DNA of 64,000 nucleotides from Gentiana macrophylla (Eukaryota; Streptophyta; Magnoliopsida; Gentianales; Gentianaceae). Positions 20,758 to 32,335 of this stretch are shown here, piece after piece. Both the position numbers and the translations under genes were made by a program. Location of the stretch: assembly GCA_026214975.1 (NCBI GenBank), contig CM047805.1:195176601-195240600 (forward strand), written 5' to 3'. How positions within the stretch are numbered: position 1 is the stretch's first letter; each line of letters opens with the position of its first letter. The notes beneath the pieces are model-generated. The model was not told the origin of the DNA, did no database searches, and was given only the letters and a program-made list of their open reading frames with translations.

Positions 20758-22935
20758 TGTAACGCCCCGCTCCCGGATACCGAGCCCTTATCCGGAAGAG
20801 AACGTTCGGCGCGTATAACATTAAATAAATCCAAAATTATACGCCAGCCTCTACGTCGTCGTATCATAATTAAAGCAACGGAAGCCCAAAAGGCTCGGGT
20901 AAACTCATAAATGCTACTTTAATAGAATACAAACCGACTAGGGGTAGAAAGGAAAACCTTACAATAACGAGATAAAGCTTACAACGTCATTTATGCTACA
21001 AAAGAAAGATACAACACTTGTCTTACAAAGATTCTTTTAGAAGAAGGTACAACAGTTCTTTAAAACAAAAGGTACAAAATCTAGTACAACCTATAATAGA
21101 AAGTAAGAATAAAACGTCGTCATGGCGTCAATGTCATCAATCGTCATTGAACTCTTCAACGAGCTCAAGGCTAACTCGCTCGCCTTCTCACCCCAAAAGC
21201 ACACCAAAATAACATATGCAATTGAGGTAAGTACAAAGTACTTAGCAAGAGGAAGAAAGCTAATGTATAATCAAGACTTACAACGAAAGGTTCATTAATT
21301 ATTATTATGTTATCTTTATGAGACCGACTCGATCTAGGGTTCACTCCATGTCCATCAACATGTCGTGACTAAACGCTTTCTAACATAACTTATCTTTGTC
21401 ACATCGGCACTCAAGGCACAACGCATGGTGCTACCCACCATGAGGTATCGTTTGCAACCTATCGATGGATCACACCGATAGCCACGGGGAAAGCCCGATG
21501 GTGCACACGTTCGGCGAAGTCCCCTCGCCATTTAGCCGCTTTATAGGCCAAAGAGAGTTATTCACTTTATCTCGACCGCCCACACATCGCGATATAGCTA
21601 GGTGCCTTACCAAGAGTGTTACGATGTTTAGTCTTTTACTACACAAGTATGTTTATTATTAATTGTTAACTAGCCACCTAAATATTTTCAAGTAAGCTCC
21701 TCACAAATACTACTCTCTTACTTAGAGACCCTAGACAAGGACAATCCCTAGCACATACACGTACATTGAGGAATACTAATTCCATAAAAGCACAAGCCAT
21801 TCATACCCTTCCGACGGTCCCGAACTTCAACTCCGCTTGAAGAGTACATTCGGTGCCGGAACTAAACGCATCGTGCTTAATCCAGGCTTGTTCATGTTCA
21901 TTTATTGTTATTAAATCAAGATATAACATTTAGAACTCATCTCATAGCTTAAAACAATCAAAATAACATTTAAACAAAGGTTGAGGGCGCCAACACCTTT
22001 GGCGTCGCCAAAAATGCATCGAGACTCTTCTAAACTCTCTGCTCAGGTTTGGGGCGCCAAAGCCTTTGGGCGCCAAAAATATTCCGAAAAGTCATCAACT
22101 CTCTCGGTTCAGTTTTGGGGCGCGCCAAAATCTTTGGTGGGCGCCAAAATCAAGGCAAAATCGCATAAAACACGTTTTCACTCTATCGATTTCTACTCAA
22201 ACCCAACCAAGTTTAAACATCAAATATACATCCAAATAGCATCAAAACATGTCTTAAACATGCTATAACACTTTGTATTGCAACAACAACAACTAGCATG
22301 ATTTCTAAACACAAATCATACCCAAAACACAACCTTAACACCATAAAACTTTAATTAAACATTATGAAGAGCCTCTTACTTGATTTAAGCCACAAACCAA
22401 ACCAATCTCTGCAAGCACTTAAACAGGCCTCAAACAAGATCTAAAAGATCACAATTAACATGAATTAATTGATGATCAAAGCTTCTAAACAAAGAACTAC
22501 TAAACAAAACCCTATAACATGAATTCATGATCCGTTTCATGAATTCACAGCAGAAAAATTCGAGTCCCACATACCTGAGAATCAGACCCAAATTTTGGTA
22601 TTAAAACGATCCTCGCCTTCTCACGATTCCAGTAGTACTTTCGGATTTCAAAACGGATTAACGGTCACGGGGATATGCCCAAAAGTATCCAATTATTTTC
22701 TGCTTTCCTTTCTTTCTTTTCTTGATCGAACAGAATTGGTTTCTATGTTTTTGACATGTTATGAAGTAATGGGAGGTTTTATTTTCCCAAATAAAACTTC
22801 CTAACTTCCTTTTATTTATTTTATTTTATTATTATTACTTATATAAATATATCTTGAAAAATAAGGGTTAAAAGATTAAATCCCAAATTACTCTTAAAGG
22901 ACAAAATTGCCCTTTTCAAAAATCCGGATGTTACA
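20758..22935 (-). repeat. Gypsy (chromovirus-like) LTR, copy 1
   Basis: 2178 bp from TGTAACGCCCCG to GGATGTTACA. On the minus strand the LTR is preceded by GACGAAACTTCTTTAAGGGG, the usual end of a chromovirus internal region plus polypurine tract, so this is a 3' LTR. A close copy lies at 24518-26681. A palindromic patch of GGCGCCAAA words occupies 21985-22155. Confidence 0.85.
21985..22155 (-). repeat. GC-rich GGCGCCAAA/TTTGGCGCC patch in the LTR
   Basis: Seven or so copies of GGCGCCAAA or its inverse TTTGGCG, alternating with AACTCTCTxxTTCAGTTTTGGG spacers in units of about 60 bp. The equivalent patch in the second LTR is at 25688-25858. Confidence 0.8.
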
Positions 22936-24517
22936 TTCTTCCCCTTAAAGAAGTTTCGTCCTCGAAACTTGCCGAACCAACACCACTCTCATCTTAGATA
23001 CCAACTTGCCTACCTTCTAGTTCACTTTCAAAACAAACAAAACGTTATCTCCAACTGATTTGAACCTTAATAATTTCATCGTCAAGACTTCAAGACGTCC
23101 AACGCAACTAATCTTGTACTTGGACTCCAAAGACTACTCTAGCTTATTCACACCTTTCACTATTTTATACTCAACTCTACTAACCTAACTCCTTAAACTC
23201 CTCCTATAACACTTTGTCCCAAAAGTCATAATTCAATCCACTAATTAACAAGTAGTATTCTTACAGGTTTTTCGTCCACTTTGTCACCTTACAAATAGCC
23301 TCCATACTTATACGAGAGTTGCTTTGACCTATACATCCGCCTTACATTCCGTAAACTAGCTATTAACTTACGTAACTTCAACTCCGTCTTGTTATCGATC
23401 CAAAGACTAATCCATCTATAACAAACCCAAACCACGATATACTTCAATCTTTACTAGTCTTCAAAGAGGAAACCATATAAACATCTTCTACCAAACTTAT
23501 AAGGCTTTCCTATAGACAGGAAACAACTTTAGGCAGCGAGTTTAACAATAACCATAAAAAAAAATTCCGGTCCAATTGGGAAGATGGGGTTGTAAAAGAA
23601 TTTATTTTTAAGCAAAACATATACAAGAAAAAAAAATGTTTAAACTTATTCTCACCTTGGTTCCGGAAGAAAGGTAAGAATGGTTATAAAATCTCTTGAA
23701 CCGAAACTACTAAAGGAGATAGCTCTTAAGACGTGTAACTAAAAAAATTGAAAGATGGTTTGAACTTGGTTCACATGCATATAGTACAAAATTTATTTAT
23801 AACCCAAAATGGATGATATATAAGATTTATTAAGATGAGACTACTTGTAATAAAATCAATAAAACAAAAGTTCTCTCGATTTGGGACATTTGTTGCAACC
23901 AAAAGATTATGCTATACAACCCATATTGAAAATATTCTCATTTCTCTTGAAGTAATTGGTATGATTGAATGCAAAAATAAAATTTTCTTATTTAGCCACT
24001 AAAAGATTTAACAAAATAGGTCTGAGAGTAGAAGAGGTTTCAAATCTTATTCAAATATGTACATATATATATATATATATATATATTAAAAAAGAACGGG
24101 GAACGCCTTCTCCAAAGATTCGATGATAAAGGGTAAATCGGAGAAGTGCTTCGTGAAGAAATCATAAGTGACGATCGAGTAAAATACAAGAGTTTCAAAT
24201 AATGCATGCTTGCGTGTCGTCCAAAGACTAACACAAGAAGGACTATTGTGAAATCATAAAAGGTTTGCATCGAGAATACAAATGTTCAAAGGAATGAGGA
24301 TAACCCTTTGTTTTAAGAAAAACATAAAGCCATTTCTTCAAATTTGAAGGGGGAAAGTTTAAAATAAGACGAAACAACTTAACACTTGTAGCAAAATTTT
24401 GTCAAGGAATACTCTTAACAAAGTAAGTTGCAGGCTAAAATTCTTTATCAAAACATAACTTTAAAATGTATGCATGAGACGTAAAAGAGGTTCGACTACT
24501 CGTTTATTCAAAAATTT
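22936..24517 (-). mobile_element. 3' internal remnant of the chromovirus-like element
   Basis: Non-coding 3' internal sequence of a minus-strand Gypsy element, starting (at 22936) with the inverse of the polypurine tract. No gag or pol survives. The primer-binding side and about 55 bp of the neighbouring LTR are missing, indicating a deletion at 24518. It contains an (AT)n microsatellite at 24063-24086. Confidence 0.65.
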
Positions 24518-26681
24518 CGGCGCGTATAGCATTAAATAAATTTAATATTATACGCCAGCCTCTACGTCGTTGTATCAAAATTAAAGCAAACGGAAGCTAA
24601 AAAGGCTCGGGTAGAACCATAAATGCTACTAGAATAGAATACAAACCGACTAGGGGTAGAAAGGAAAACCTTACAACAACGAGATAAAGCTTGCAACATA
24701 CGATGCTACGCAAGAAAGATACAACACTTGTCTTACAAAGATCCTTTTAGAAGAAGGTACAACAGGTTCTTTAAAACAAAAGGTACAAAACCTAGTACAA
24801 CCTATAATAGAAAGTAAGAAGAAAGCGTCATCATGGCATCAACGTCACTGAATCGTCATTGAACTCTTCAATGAGCTCAAGGCTAACCTGTTCGTCTTCT
24901 CACCCCAAAAGCACACAAAACAAGATATGCAATTGAGGTAAGTACAAGGTACTTAGCAAGAGGAAGAAGCTAATGTATAATTAAGCGTTACAACAAAAGG
25001 TTCATAATATTATTATTAGGTTATCTTTATGAGACCGACTCAATTCTAGGGTTCACTCCATGTCCATCAACATGTCGTGACTAAACGTTTCTAACTTAAC
25101 TTATCTTTGTTACATCGGCACTCAAGGGCACAACGCATGGTGCTACCCACCACGAGGTATCGTTTGCAACCTATCGCGGATCACACCGATAGCCACGGGG
25201 AAAGCCCGATGGTGCACACGTTCGCGAAGTCCCCGCCATTTAGCCGCTTTATAGGCCAAAGCAGAGTTATTCACTTTATCTCGACCGCCCACACATCGCG
25301 ATATAGCTAGGTGCCTTACCAAGAGTGTTACGATGTTTAGTCTTTTTACTACACAAGTATGTTTATTATTAATTGGTAACTAGCCACCTAAATATTTTCA
25401 AGTAAGCTCCCTCACAATTACTACTCTCTTACTTAGACCCTAGACAAGGACAATCCCTAGCACATACACAGATATTGAGAATACTAATTCCACAAAGCAC
25501 AAGCCATTCATGCCCTTCCGACGGTCCCGAACTTCAACTCCTTTGAAGAGTACATTCGGTGCCGGAACTAAACGCATCGAAGCTTAATCTGGCTTGTTCA
25601 TGTTCATTTATTGTTATTAAATCAAGATATAACATTTAGAACTCATCTCATAGCTTAAAACAATCAAAATAACATTTAAACAGTGTTGGAGGGCGCCAAC
25701 ACCTTTGGCGTGCGCCAAAAATGCATCAGAGACTCTTCTAAACTCTCTGTTCAGGTTTGGGGGGCGCCAAAGCCTTTGGCGCGCGCCAAAAATATTCCAA
25801 AAAGTCATCAACTCTCTCGTTCAGGTTTGGGCGCGCCAAAGATTTGGTGGGCGCCAAAATCAAGCAAAATCGCATAAAACACGTTTTACGCACTCTATCG
25901 ATTTCTACTCAAACCCAACCAAGTTTAAACATCAAATATACATTCAAATAGCATCAAAACATGTCTTAAACATGCTATAACACTTTGTATTACAACAACA
26001 ACAACTAGCATTATTTCTAAACACAAATCATACCCAAAACACAACCTTAACACCATAAAACTTTAATTAAACATTATGAAGAGCCTCTTACCTTATTAGC
26101 AAGCAAAACCAAGCAACACCACAAGAAGGATTGCAGCACTCTTTAGCAAACTTCAACTAAAACCTAATTGATCAACAATTAAACCTAAATTATTTGTGAT
26201 CAAAGGTTTCTAAACAATCTAAACTATGAATTGATTAACTAGAACACCAAAACAAGATCTAATATTCAAGATTCTAGATTTAGAACCAAAATCATACCTT
26301 TACGATACTCTGAAACCTTACTACCAAAACGATCCTCTCTGTCCGCTGATTCTGAATCTTCAAACGATTTAGAAAACCGACTGACGATCAAGAAGATCCT
26401 TTGGAGATTGTCTTTTGTTTTCTTCTCTTTTCTTATTTGCAGAAAAAGATTGAACGTTCTTTTCTGAATTCTTCAACTCCCTTAGATAATGGGAGGTTTT
26501 ATTAGAAATAAAACCTCCACATTAACTTCCCTTTTATTTCCACTTATTATTATTATCATTATTTTATTTTATTTTATTAAAACAAAAACTAAAATCCTTT
26601 ACTAAAATTAAACAAAAATCTGAATCTTTTTTTTTTGTTAAAAGACTCTTTTGCCCTTTTCTGAAAAGTCGGGATGTTACA
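24518..26681 (-). repeat. Gypsy (chromovirus-like) LTR, copy 2, truncated
   Basis: It matches 20808-22935 over its whole length, including the landmark CGACGGTCCCGAACTTCAAC and the GGCGCCAAA patch. It lacks the first ~50 bp (plus-strand left end). It is again followed by a polypurine-tract-like TTCTTCCCCTTAAAAAAGTT at 26682, so it too was a 3' LTR. Confidence 0.83.
25688..25858 (-). repeat. GGCGCCAAA patch in LTR copy 2
   Basis: The counterpart of 21985-22155, with the same spacers but small indels inside the G/C words. Confidence 0.75.
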
Positions 26682-26849
26682 TTCTTCCCCTTAAAAAAGT
26701 TTCGCCTCGAAACTTGCTAACAAACTCCACTTTCATCTTATTTACCAAATTTTGTCTACCTTCTAGTTCACTTTCAAAAACAAAATGTTATCTCCAATCG
26801 ATTTGAACCTTAATATTTTCAACATCAAGACTTCGACGCGCTCAACACT
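26682..26849 (-). mobile_element. Second 3' internal remnant of the chromovirus-like element
   Basis: About 168 bp that match 22936-23105 before similarity ends abruptly at about 26846, where a different LTR begins. Confidence 0.65.
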
Positions 26850-27417
26850 ATTGATAAAAATCTTCGAGTCGGGCCGAGCTGGATCAGACGCACGTCCCAT
26901 GCAAAATTAGACGCCAGTTCATCAAAAACTTCAAAACTCTGAATCAGCTTCTTCTTCCTGGACGCCAGTCCATCTTCTGGACGCACGTTCAGTTTGCTGG
27001 ACGTCCGTCCATCCTGGACGCATGGTGAATGCACGTTCAGTTTGATGGACGTCCGTCCATCCTGGACGCATGCATGGTGAACGCACGTCCATCCAGTCTT
27101 GCATGCAATTCTTCATTCCAAATTTGCTTTGCATCTTTTCCTTCCATTCAACCTTCAATCAAGTATCTTTTCAGCTCATTCAATCCCTCTCCATGACATG
27201 TAAATGTACCTTCAAAACCATAAGAACACACAAAGTGTAAAACCATAGATAATTACCAATAAAATCACGAAATTAGCTCAAGTTTACACTTAAAGACTTT
27301 TAAAACTCATTTGCTCAATAATTCGATTAAACCCTTAATTTCTATGCAAATAATACGAATATGGAGGAAATTATTATAAAATATAATGATATAAATCATA
27401 TAAAATCACCCTTAACA
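26850..27417 (-). repeat. Promoter-side half of a TGTTAAGGG-type LTR
   Basis: On the minus strand it starts TGTTAAGGGTGATTTTATAT at 27417 and follows the solo LTR at 11396 for about 150 bp. It enters a palindromic patch of GGACGTCCGTCC words (27090-26870) and then stops. Together with 19818-20757 it could be one LTR split by the chromovirus block. Confidence 0.75.
26870..27090 (-). repeat. GC-rich GGACGTCC/GGACGCA patch in LTR U3
   Basis: Repeated CTGGACGTCCGTCCATC and GGACGCACGTTCA units, including a tandem pair of about 55 bp (about 26985-27090). Confidence 0.75.
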
Positions 27418-27446
27418 AAACATCAGCACCATCTGACACTAAGAAA

Positions 27447-27794
27447 TGTCACGAATTTCCCATCCTGGCTTGGAAATAAACTTCTTGGGCTTGCTATGAA
27501 TTGTTCTTCAAAAGACCGTATAGCTTGCTAAAATTATCTATTGAGTGTTGGGATATGACTTGGCTAGAAAATAAGATAAATGGAATGATAGGTAAGTGGA
27601 GCAAGTGGTTTATAAAGATGTTGTTTAATGGTGAATTAATGAGGAGTTGAATTCTTGAAAAACATTTTCATTTTTACTTCAATGTTTAAGCTTAAAAACC
27701 CGATTATTCCAATTCTAATATTTAATAATCAATTAAATTAAATAAATAAATTTATTTTTAAAGTATGGGACCAAAAATGATACGGGTCGTGACA
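27447..27794 (-). repeat. Short Gypsy-type LTR (TGTCACGACCC...)
   Basis: On the minus strand it runs from TGTCACGACCCGTATC at 27794 to ATTCGTGACA at 27447 (348 bp). It is preceded by a polypurine tract (TTAAGGGGGAGTGAA, 27809-27795) and by GAAACTT/GGATGATACT, a diverged version of the chromovirus 3' end. Confidence 0.7.
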
Positions 27795-29259
27795 TTCACT
27801 CCCCCTTAAAAAAGTATCATCCTCGAAACTTATTTTATTTGAAATTTCTAAAATTGCAAGCCTCAAACTATTGAGATTAGAAATAAAGAAACAAACGTAG
27901 TTTTTAGTCAACCAATTTTTTTGATTGTTGTTCTATCTGAATCATTTTGTAAAACTAATTGTTGAAGATAAAAAAAAAAAGTTTTAGAAAAAATGATTCA
28001 TTGATCAAAAACATAAAATTATTTTTAGAAAAAATATAGTATCAATAGCAATTTATTTTTTCAACGTTTAATGAATTATCTTAACAAAATCAAAAGATTT
28101 ATACGTCTCTGTTTTAATTTCCTCTCACTAAACTCTTAGCTGTATGACACATAAGATGACTATTTGTTTATACAGAAGGTGAGAGGTCGAGGATGCTTGG
28201 AAACACTGATACGTTAGATTCAGTTCCACAAGAAAGAAGATTAGAAAGTGATTAAATGGAACACTAGTTTTAACCTTACGTTGTGATACTTTAATAAACT
28301 ATTGAATCATATCTTAACGGCAGGAAAATGCATTAAAAAGAAAACGACGATGATTCCTCTTACGACAATTTCTTTGCAACATATGTCAAAATTTGATAAA
28401 TATCAACATAAATAATATACATATATATATATTTTTTAAACCTTTAAAAAAGCAATTCATAAAAAATGTCTAAATTGTTACTTAGAAATTTTCAAATTTC
28501 TAATTCCAAGATTAACATCTAAAGATATAATGACTTAAAAATTACCATATTAAAGAACTTTTAAGATATGAAATTATAATGTCTTTAAAATAACATATTT
28601 TTAAATAAAAGTTGAAATTAATTAATTATTCCTAATACATAGAAAAAGAAATCGTCAATGCTTCTTGGCGAAACCAAATGTATAAAACTAGCTTTTAAAT
28701 TTAAGTATCTTTTGTAGCAACGTTTCTTGGCAAAAATTAACTCTCAAATCATTTTTTTAAAAAAAAATTCTAACATTATTCATAAGCTAAAAGTATCAAA
28801 TGATATGTTATTTTTAAAACATGTCGCATGTAGTAGAAATTGTATATTAACATCATATTCAGTGGAATGAGGGTTGTACTAAATCATAATGTAAAAAGGA
28901 ACAAAGCAGCTACACTCGATACATCATTTAAAAATTGTTTAAATTGGTCTGAATCGAGAATTAAATTAGGATCATGTTTTAAAATTAAGAAAATCAAAAC
29001 TAGCATCCATGACATTGAATCAATTATTAATAAAAAATCAAATTATGAGACCATATCTGAAAAGTGATAAGATCACTACTAATATATTACTACCGGTAAA
29101 TAACATACTGTAGTAAGAATATTTATCAAAACTCTATAATTATGAAAGTAGTTCTCTTTTTTTTTTTTTTTTTTTGAAAAGGAAAATAGTTATCGAAAGT
29201 ACATAATTCTTATGAAAAATATGCATATTGCAATAAATCTTAAAATATGTTTAAATGTA
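27795..29259 (-). mobile_element. Degenerate internal sequence upstream of the short LTR
   Basis: Very AT-rich, non-coding, following the polypurine tract of the LTR at 27447-27794 on the minus strand; probably the 3' internal spacer of that Gypsy element. The right limit is not visible. Confidence 0.4.
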
Positions 29260-29643
29260 GGGGAAATGAGGGAGAATGACATAAATATTTCATCAATTGA
29301 GTAGAAGGACAGCTTTTTTGAAACTTTTGCATAAAGACAAAACTATTTATTCATTGTCGAAATTCACTTGTGTTCGAAATTCATTTGCTTAAATTCATCG
29401 ATTTAAATTCATCGTCAAAATTCACTAATTTTCAAAATTCATCGTCGAAATTCACTAATTTTCGAATTCATTATCGAAAATTCACCGATTTCGGGATTCA
29501 CTAGGAGATTCACCGATTTTCGGGATTCATTTGTTTGTCATTCTCGCTTATAAAAATTATGCAGTTGTCCTTCTCCTATAAAAATATGTAATTTGTCTCG
29601 TTATTTAAAAATATTTGATTGTGTCCCTTATCCCTAATTTTCC
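29260..29643. mobile_element. Small TIR-like element with internal ATTCATCGTC repeats
   Basis: The left end holds GAATGACAT, GAAGGACAG and AAAGACAAA; the right end, inverted, holds GGGACACAAT, GAGACAAAT and GAAGGACAAC in mirrored order. The centre (29355-29530) is an array of GAAATTCACTAATTTTCG and ATTCATCGTCGAA units. End style and internal array echo elements A-C at smaller scale. No clean target duplication is seen. Confidence 0.5.
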
Positions 29644-29870
29644 ATTAAATGTATAGAATCGTATGTATGCTTCTAAGTTCTTACAAGATTTCGTCGTGCA
29701 ATTAAACTTCGCAACAACTTAGCAAAATCTATATCAATTGTAAAAGAATTTAGAATAAAAGTTATGAATCTAATTTTATTTTGTCTGAGAATAATATTGT
29801 AAGCTTTCAAAATCTCTCTGGTGTTTGAAATCGTTGGATTCAAAAAAAGTTACATCTTGGAAAATATATA

Positions 29871-30102
29871 CTCCCTCCGTCTCAAAATGTTTGGGACGTT
29901 TGATTTTCAATAATATTAAAAGTTTAATTAATCCTTCGAATTTCATCAAATGATCTAATACTTTTTACATTTATGTACTTTAAGTTTCACTTTATCATAA
30001 CCCTAATAATATTACATCAATTAACGAAATTCCAAGGATTAATTAGACTTTTCGTAAGCGGCTAAAAAAGGAAATGTCCCAAACATTTTGAGACGGAGAG
30101 AG
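29871..30102. mobile_element. Stowaway MITE
   Basis: It starts CTCCCTCCGTCTCAAAATG and ends in the inverse, CATTTTGAGACGGAGAGAG, with TA on both sides (29869-29870, 30103-30104). At 232 bp it is a typical Tc1/mariner-derived Stowaway MITE. Confidence 0.92.
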
Positions 30103-30209
30103 TAGTAAGTAAATTATATAGATATTTCGAATATAAAAATCTGTATTTGAAAAGTTTAAAGTATAACCATAAAATTGTGATAATAATTTGTTTAATATCT
30201 AAATCTCTC

Positions 30210-30263
30210 TTTTAAATTACTAGTTATTGTACTACTTACTGCCAAGAGGAGTTACGAAATCAA
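30210..30263. repeat. Direct repeat, copy 1, flanking the B/C block
   Basis: About 55 bp containing ATTACTAGTTATT and GCCAAGAGGAGTTACGAAA, repeated in direct orientation at 37095-37150 with few mismatches. Confidence 0.7.
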
Positions 30264-30496
30264 TTTTAAAATGGGCTAATTATTTAAAAGGACTGATTTT
30301 CAACTTATTAGGGGTAATAGGACACTCCGAAATCTTATTTAGTTATAAGGACATTCTAATTTTAAAAGGAAACTTATTTAGTTATAAGGACATTCTAATT
30401 TCAAGTGGATAAAGAGGAAGAAGGGAAAACACAAAAGGAAGAAATGGAAAAAAAAAAAGCTCTCAAAGGAAAAAAAAAGCACCACACGTTCAAAGC

Positions 30497-31440
30497 AGTT
30501 TTATTTTTTTTTTAATTCACCATATGTCTAAACGTCATATATTTTGATCTAAAACTCGGATCATCATAATTTTTTCACTAAAATTCATATTTTTTCGTCT
30601 TCTTTATTCTAAAATCAAATTTTATATTTTTCCGAATACATTTCAAAAATCAATTTTTTTCTTCATAAAAATCGACGTGGCGTATTGATCACCGTCATAC
30701 ATTGACAACCGACATCCATTAACCATCCCGATGCAATGGCATACGATTCATTGAATACCATGATGTATTGACCGCGCGATCCATTGACAACTTTGATCAG
30801 TGGCATCTCATTGTATAAGTCATCAATGTCACTGCATCTGACACCAATGTCACTGCATAAGTCAACAATGTCACTGCATAAGTCATCAATGTCACTGCAT
30901 AATCAGCAATGTCATTACATAAGAAAAAAAAGAAAAAAGAAAAAAAAGGAACGACAGCAGGTTTTTATTTATTTTTATTTTTAAATTCATCATATTTATA
31001 AACGTCATATATTTTGATCTAAAACTCGGATCATCATAATTTTTTCACTAAAATTCATATTTTTCGTCTTCTTTATTCTAAAATCAAATTTGATATTTTT
31101 CCGAATAAATTTCATAAATCAAATTTTTTCTTCATAAAAATCTACGTGGCGTATTCATCACCATCATACATTGACCATCTACCCCGATGTATTGACCATC
31201 GGGATCCATTAACCACCCCGATGCAATGACCGCCGCGATTCATTGAATACAATGATGTATTGACCACCGCGATCCATTGACAACCTTGATCAGTGACATC
31301 TCATTGTATAAGTCATCAATGTCATTGCATCAGACATCAATGTCACTGCATCTGACATCAATGTCACTGCATAAGTCATCAATGTCACTGCATCAGACAT
31401 CAATGTCACTGCATCTGACATCAATGTCACTGCATAAGTC
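30497..31440. repeat. 470-bp tandem duplication in element B
   Basis: AACGTCATATATTTTGATCT and the following 120 bp recur exactly 470 bp later (30531 and 31001). The duplicated unit runs from the AT-rich spacer through CGATGCAATG words into the minisatellite. Confidence 0.8.
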
Positions 31441-31525
31441 ATCAATGTCACTGCATCAGACATCAATGTCACTACATAAGTCATCAATGTCACTGCATAA
31501 TCAAGAATGTCATCGCATAAGCCCG
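31300..31525 (+). repeat. 21-bp minisatellite CATCAATGTCACTGCATnnGA
   Basis: Nine to ten near-perfect 21-bp units, varying mainly at two positions (CATCAGA, CATCTGA, CATAAGT). Because 21 is a multiple of three, both strands stay open across the array, giving a seven-residue repeat (SMSLHQT / SMSLHLT / SMSLHKS) on plus and YAVTLMS/D on minus. Smaller arrays occur at 30825-30920 and 32185-32335. Confidence 0.9.
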
Positions 31526-31634
31526 CACCACCAAGATGATCATATAGGGCACTCTTGTCAATCTCTTGATGATGGTAACTCTTTGCACACATAGTAAAAC
31601 ACACTCTACACTAATAGGCCATCCAGATTAACTA

Positions 31635-31895
31635 TCACCAGCAACCCAACCAAAAATCCACCAACCATAATTGTTGTAAGCACACCATGATTATCCCCAC
31701 CATTAACCACAACTGATGAGAATATAGTGTGATCACTCCACAAATAGCCATATACACAAAAACAAGGTCGAAAGCTATCATGGTCCTGCTCTTTAACAAT
31801 TGATAGCTCTTTTTCATAGTTGCAAGCTCATAAACCGGCTCCAATATTGAAACCACGCTAGCCAAATGCCATAAAGCACTTATATCAACTCGCAA
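31635..31895 (-). pseudogene. Captured fragment of a multi-pass membrane protein
   Basis: The minus frame encodes ALWHLASVVSILEPVYELAT, then KKSYQLLKSRTMIAFDLVFV and two hydrophobic stretches. The pattern (LW-LA-VVSVLEP-YG--A--KS--L-KG) resembles plant multi-pass membrane proteins of the kind represented by Arabidopsis At4g19950/At5g44860, recalled from memory and unverified. Only about 85 codons remain, with no start context or other exons. It lies between two minisatellite arrays in element B, so transposon capture is the likely explanation. Confidence 0.45.
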
Positions 31896-32184
31896 CCCAA
31901 AAACAGGACAAAGACAACCATAAGAGAAAAGAAAAACAACCCCAAACTATGAGTATCCACATCTATTATAAGCGAAGACTAAAACCCAAAAAGACTTAAT
32001 TGTAAGCCACCATGGTGAGTGAAACCCATAAGAAGGTAATAAAAGCCTCCTAGATCGTACTTGTGTTGCGAAAGCAAAAGGGGCTATATAATCTATTATA
32101 AGCACCCAAATACATCATCAACTAATTAGTAAAACACAATCTATGAATGCTCAATGTTTCTCCTAGACATGTTATTGTGTCACC

Positions 32185-32335
32185 GCTTGAACATCAATGT
32201 CAATGCATAAGTGATCAATGTCACTTGCTTGACATCAATGTCACTGCATAAGTCATCAATGTCATCGCGTCGACATCAATGTCACCGCGTAAGTCGAGAA
32301 TGTCCTCGCATCGGTCATCAATGTCACTCCATCAA
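32185..32335 (+). repeat. Diverged TGTCACTGCAT array in element B
   Basis: Six to seven units of ACATCAATGTCACTGCATAA type with C-to-T/G-to-A variants (CACCGCGT, CCTCGCAT). Confidence 0.7.

Noticed and set aside
25107..25310. Plus ORFs in the chromovirus LTR copies (21465-21662, 25107-25310)
   Set aside because: Collinear positions in two LTRs but different frames and no motif; chance ORFs in LTR DNA.
31300..31525. CRISPR-like array
   Set aside because: Head-to-tail minisatellite without unique spacers, in a plant genome.
31277..31604. Open frames across the 21-bp minisatellite as a real repeat protein gene
   Set aside because: Both strands are open simply because the unit length is a multiple of three; there is no promoter or conserved start.
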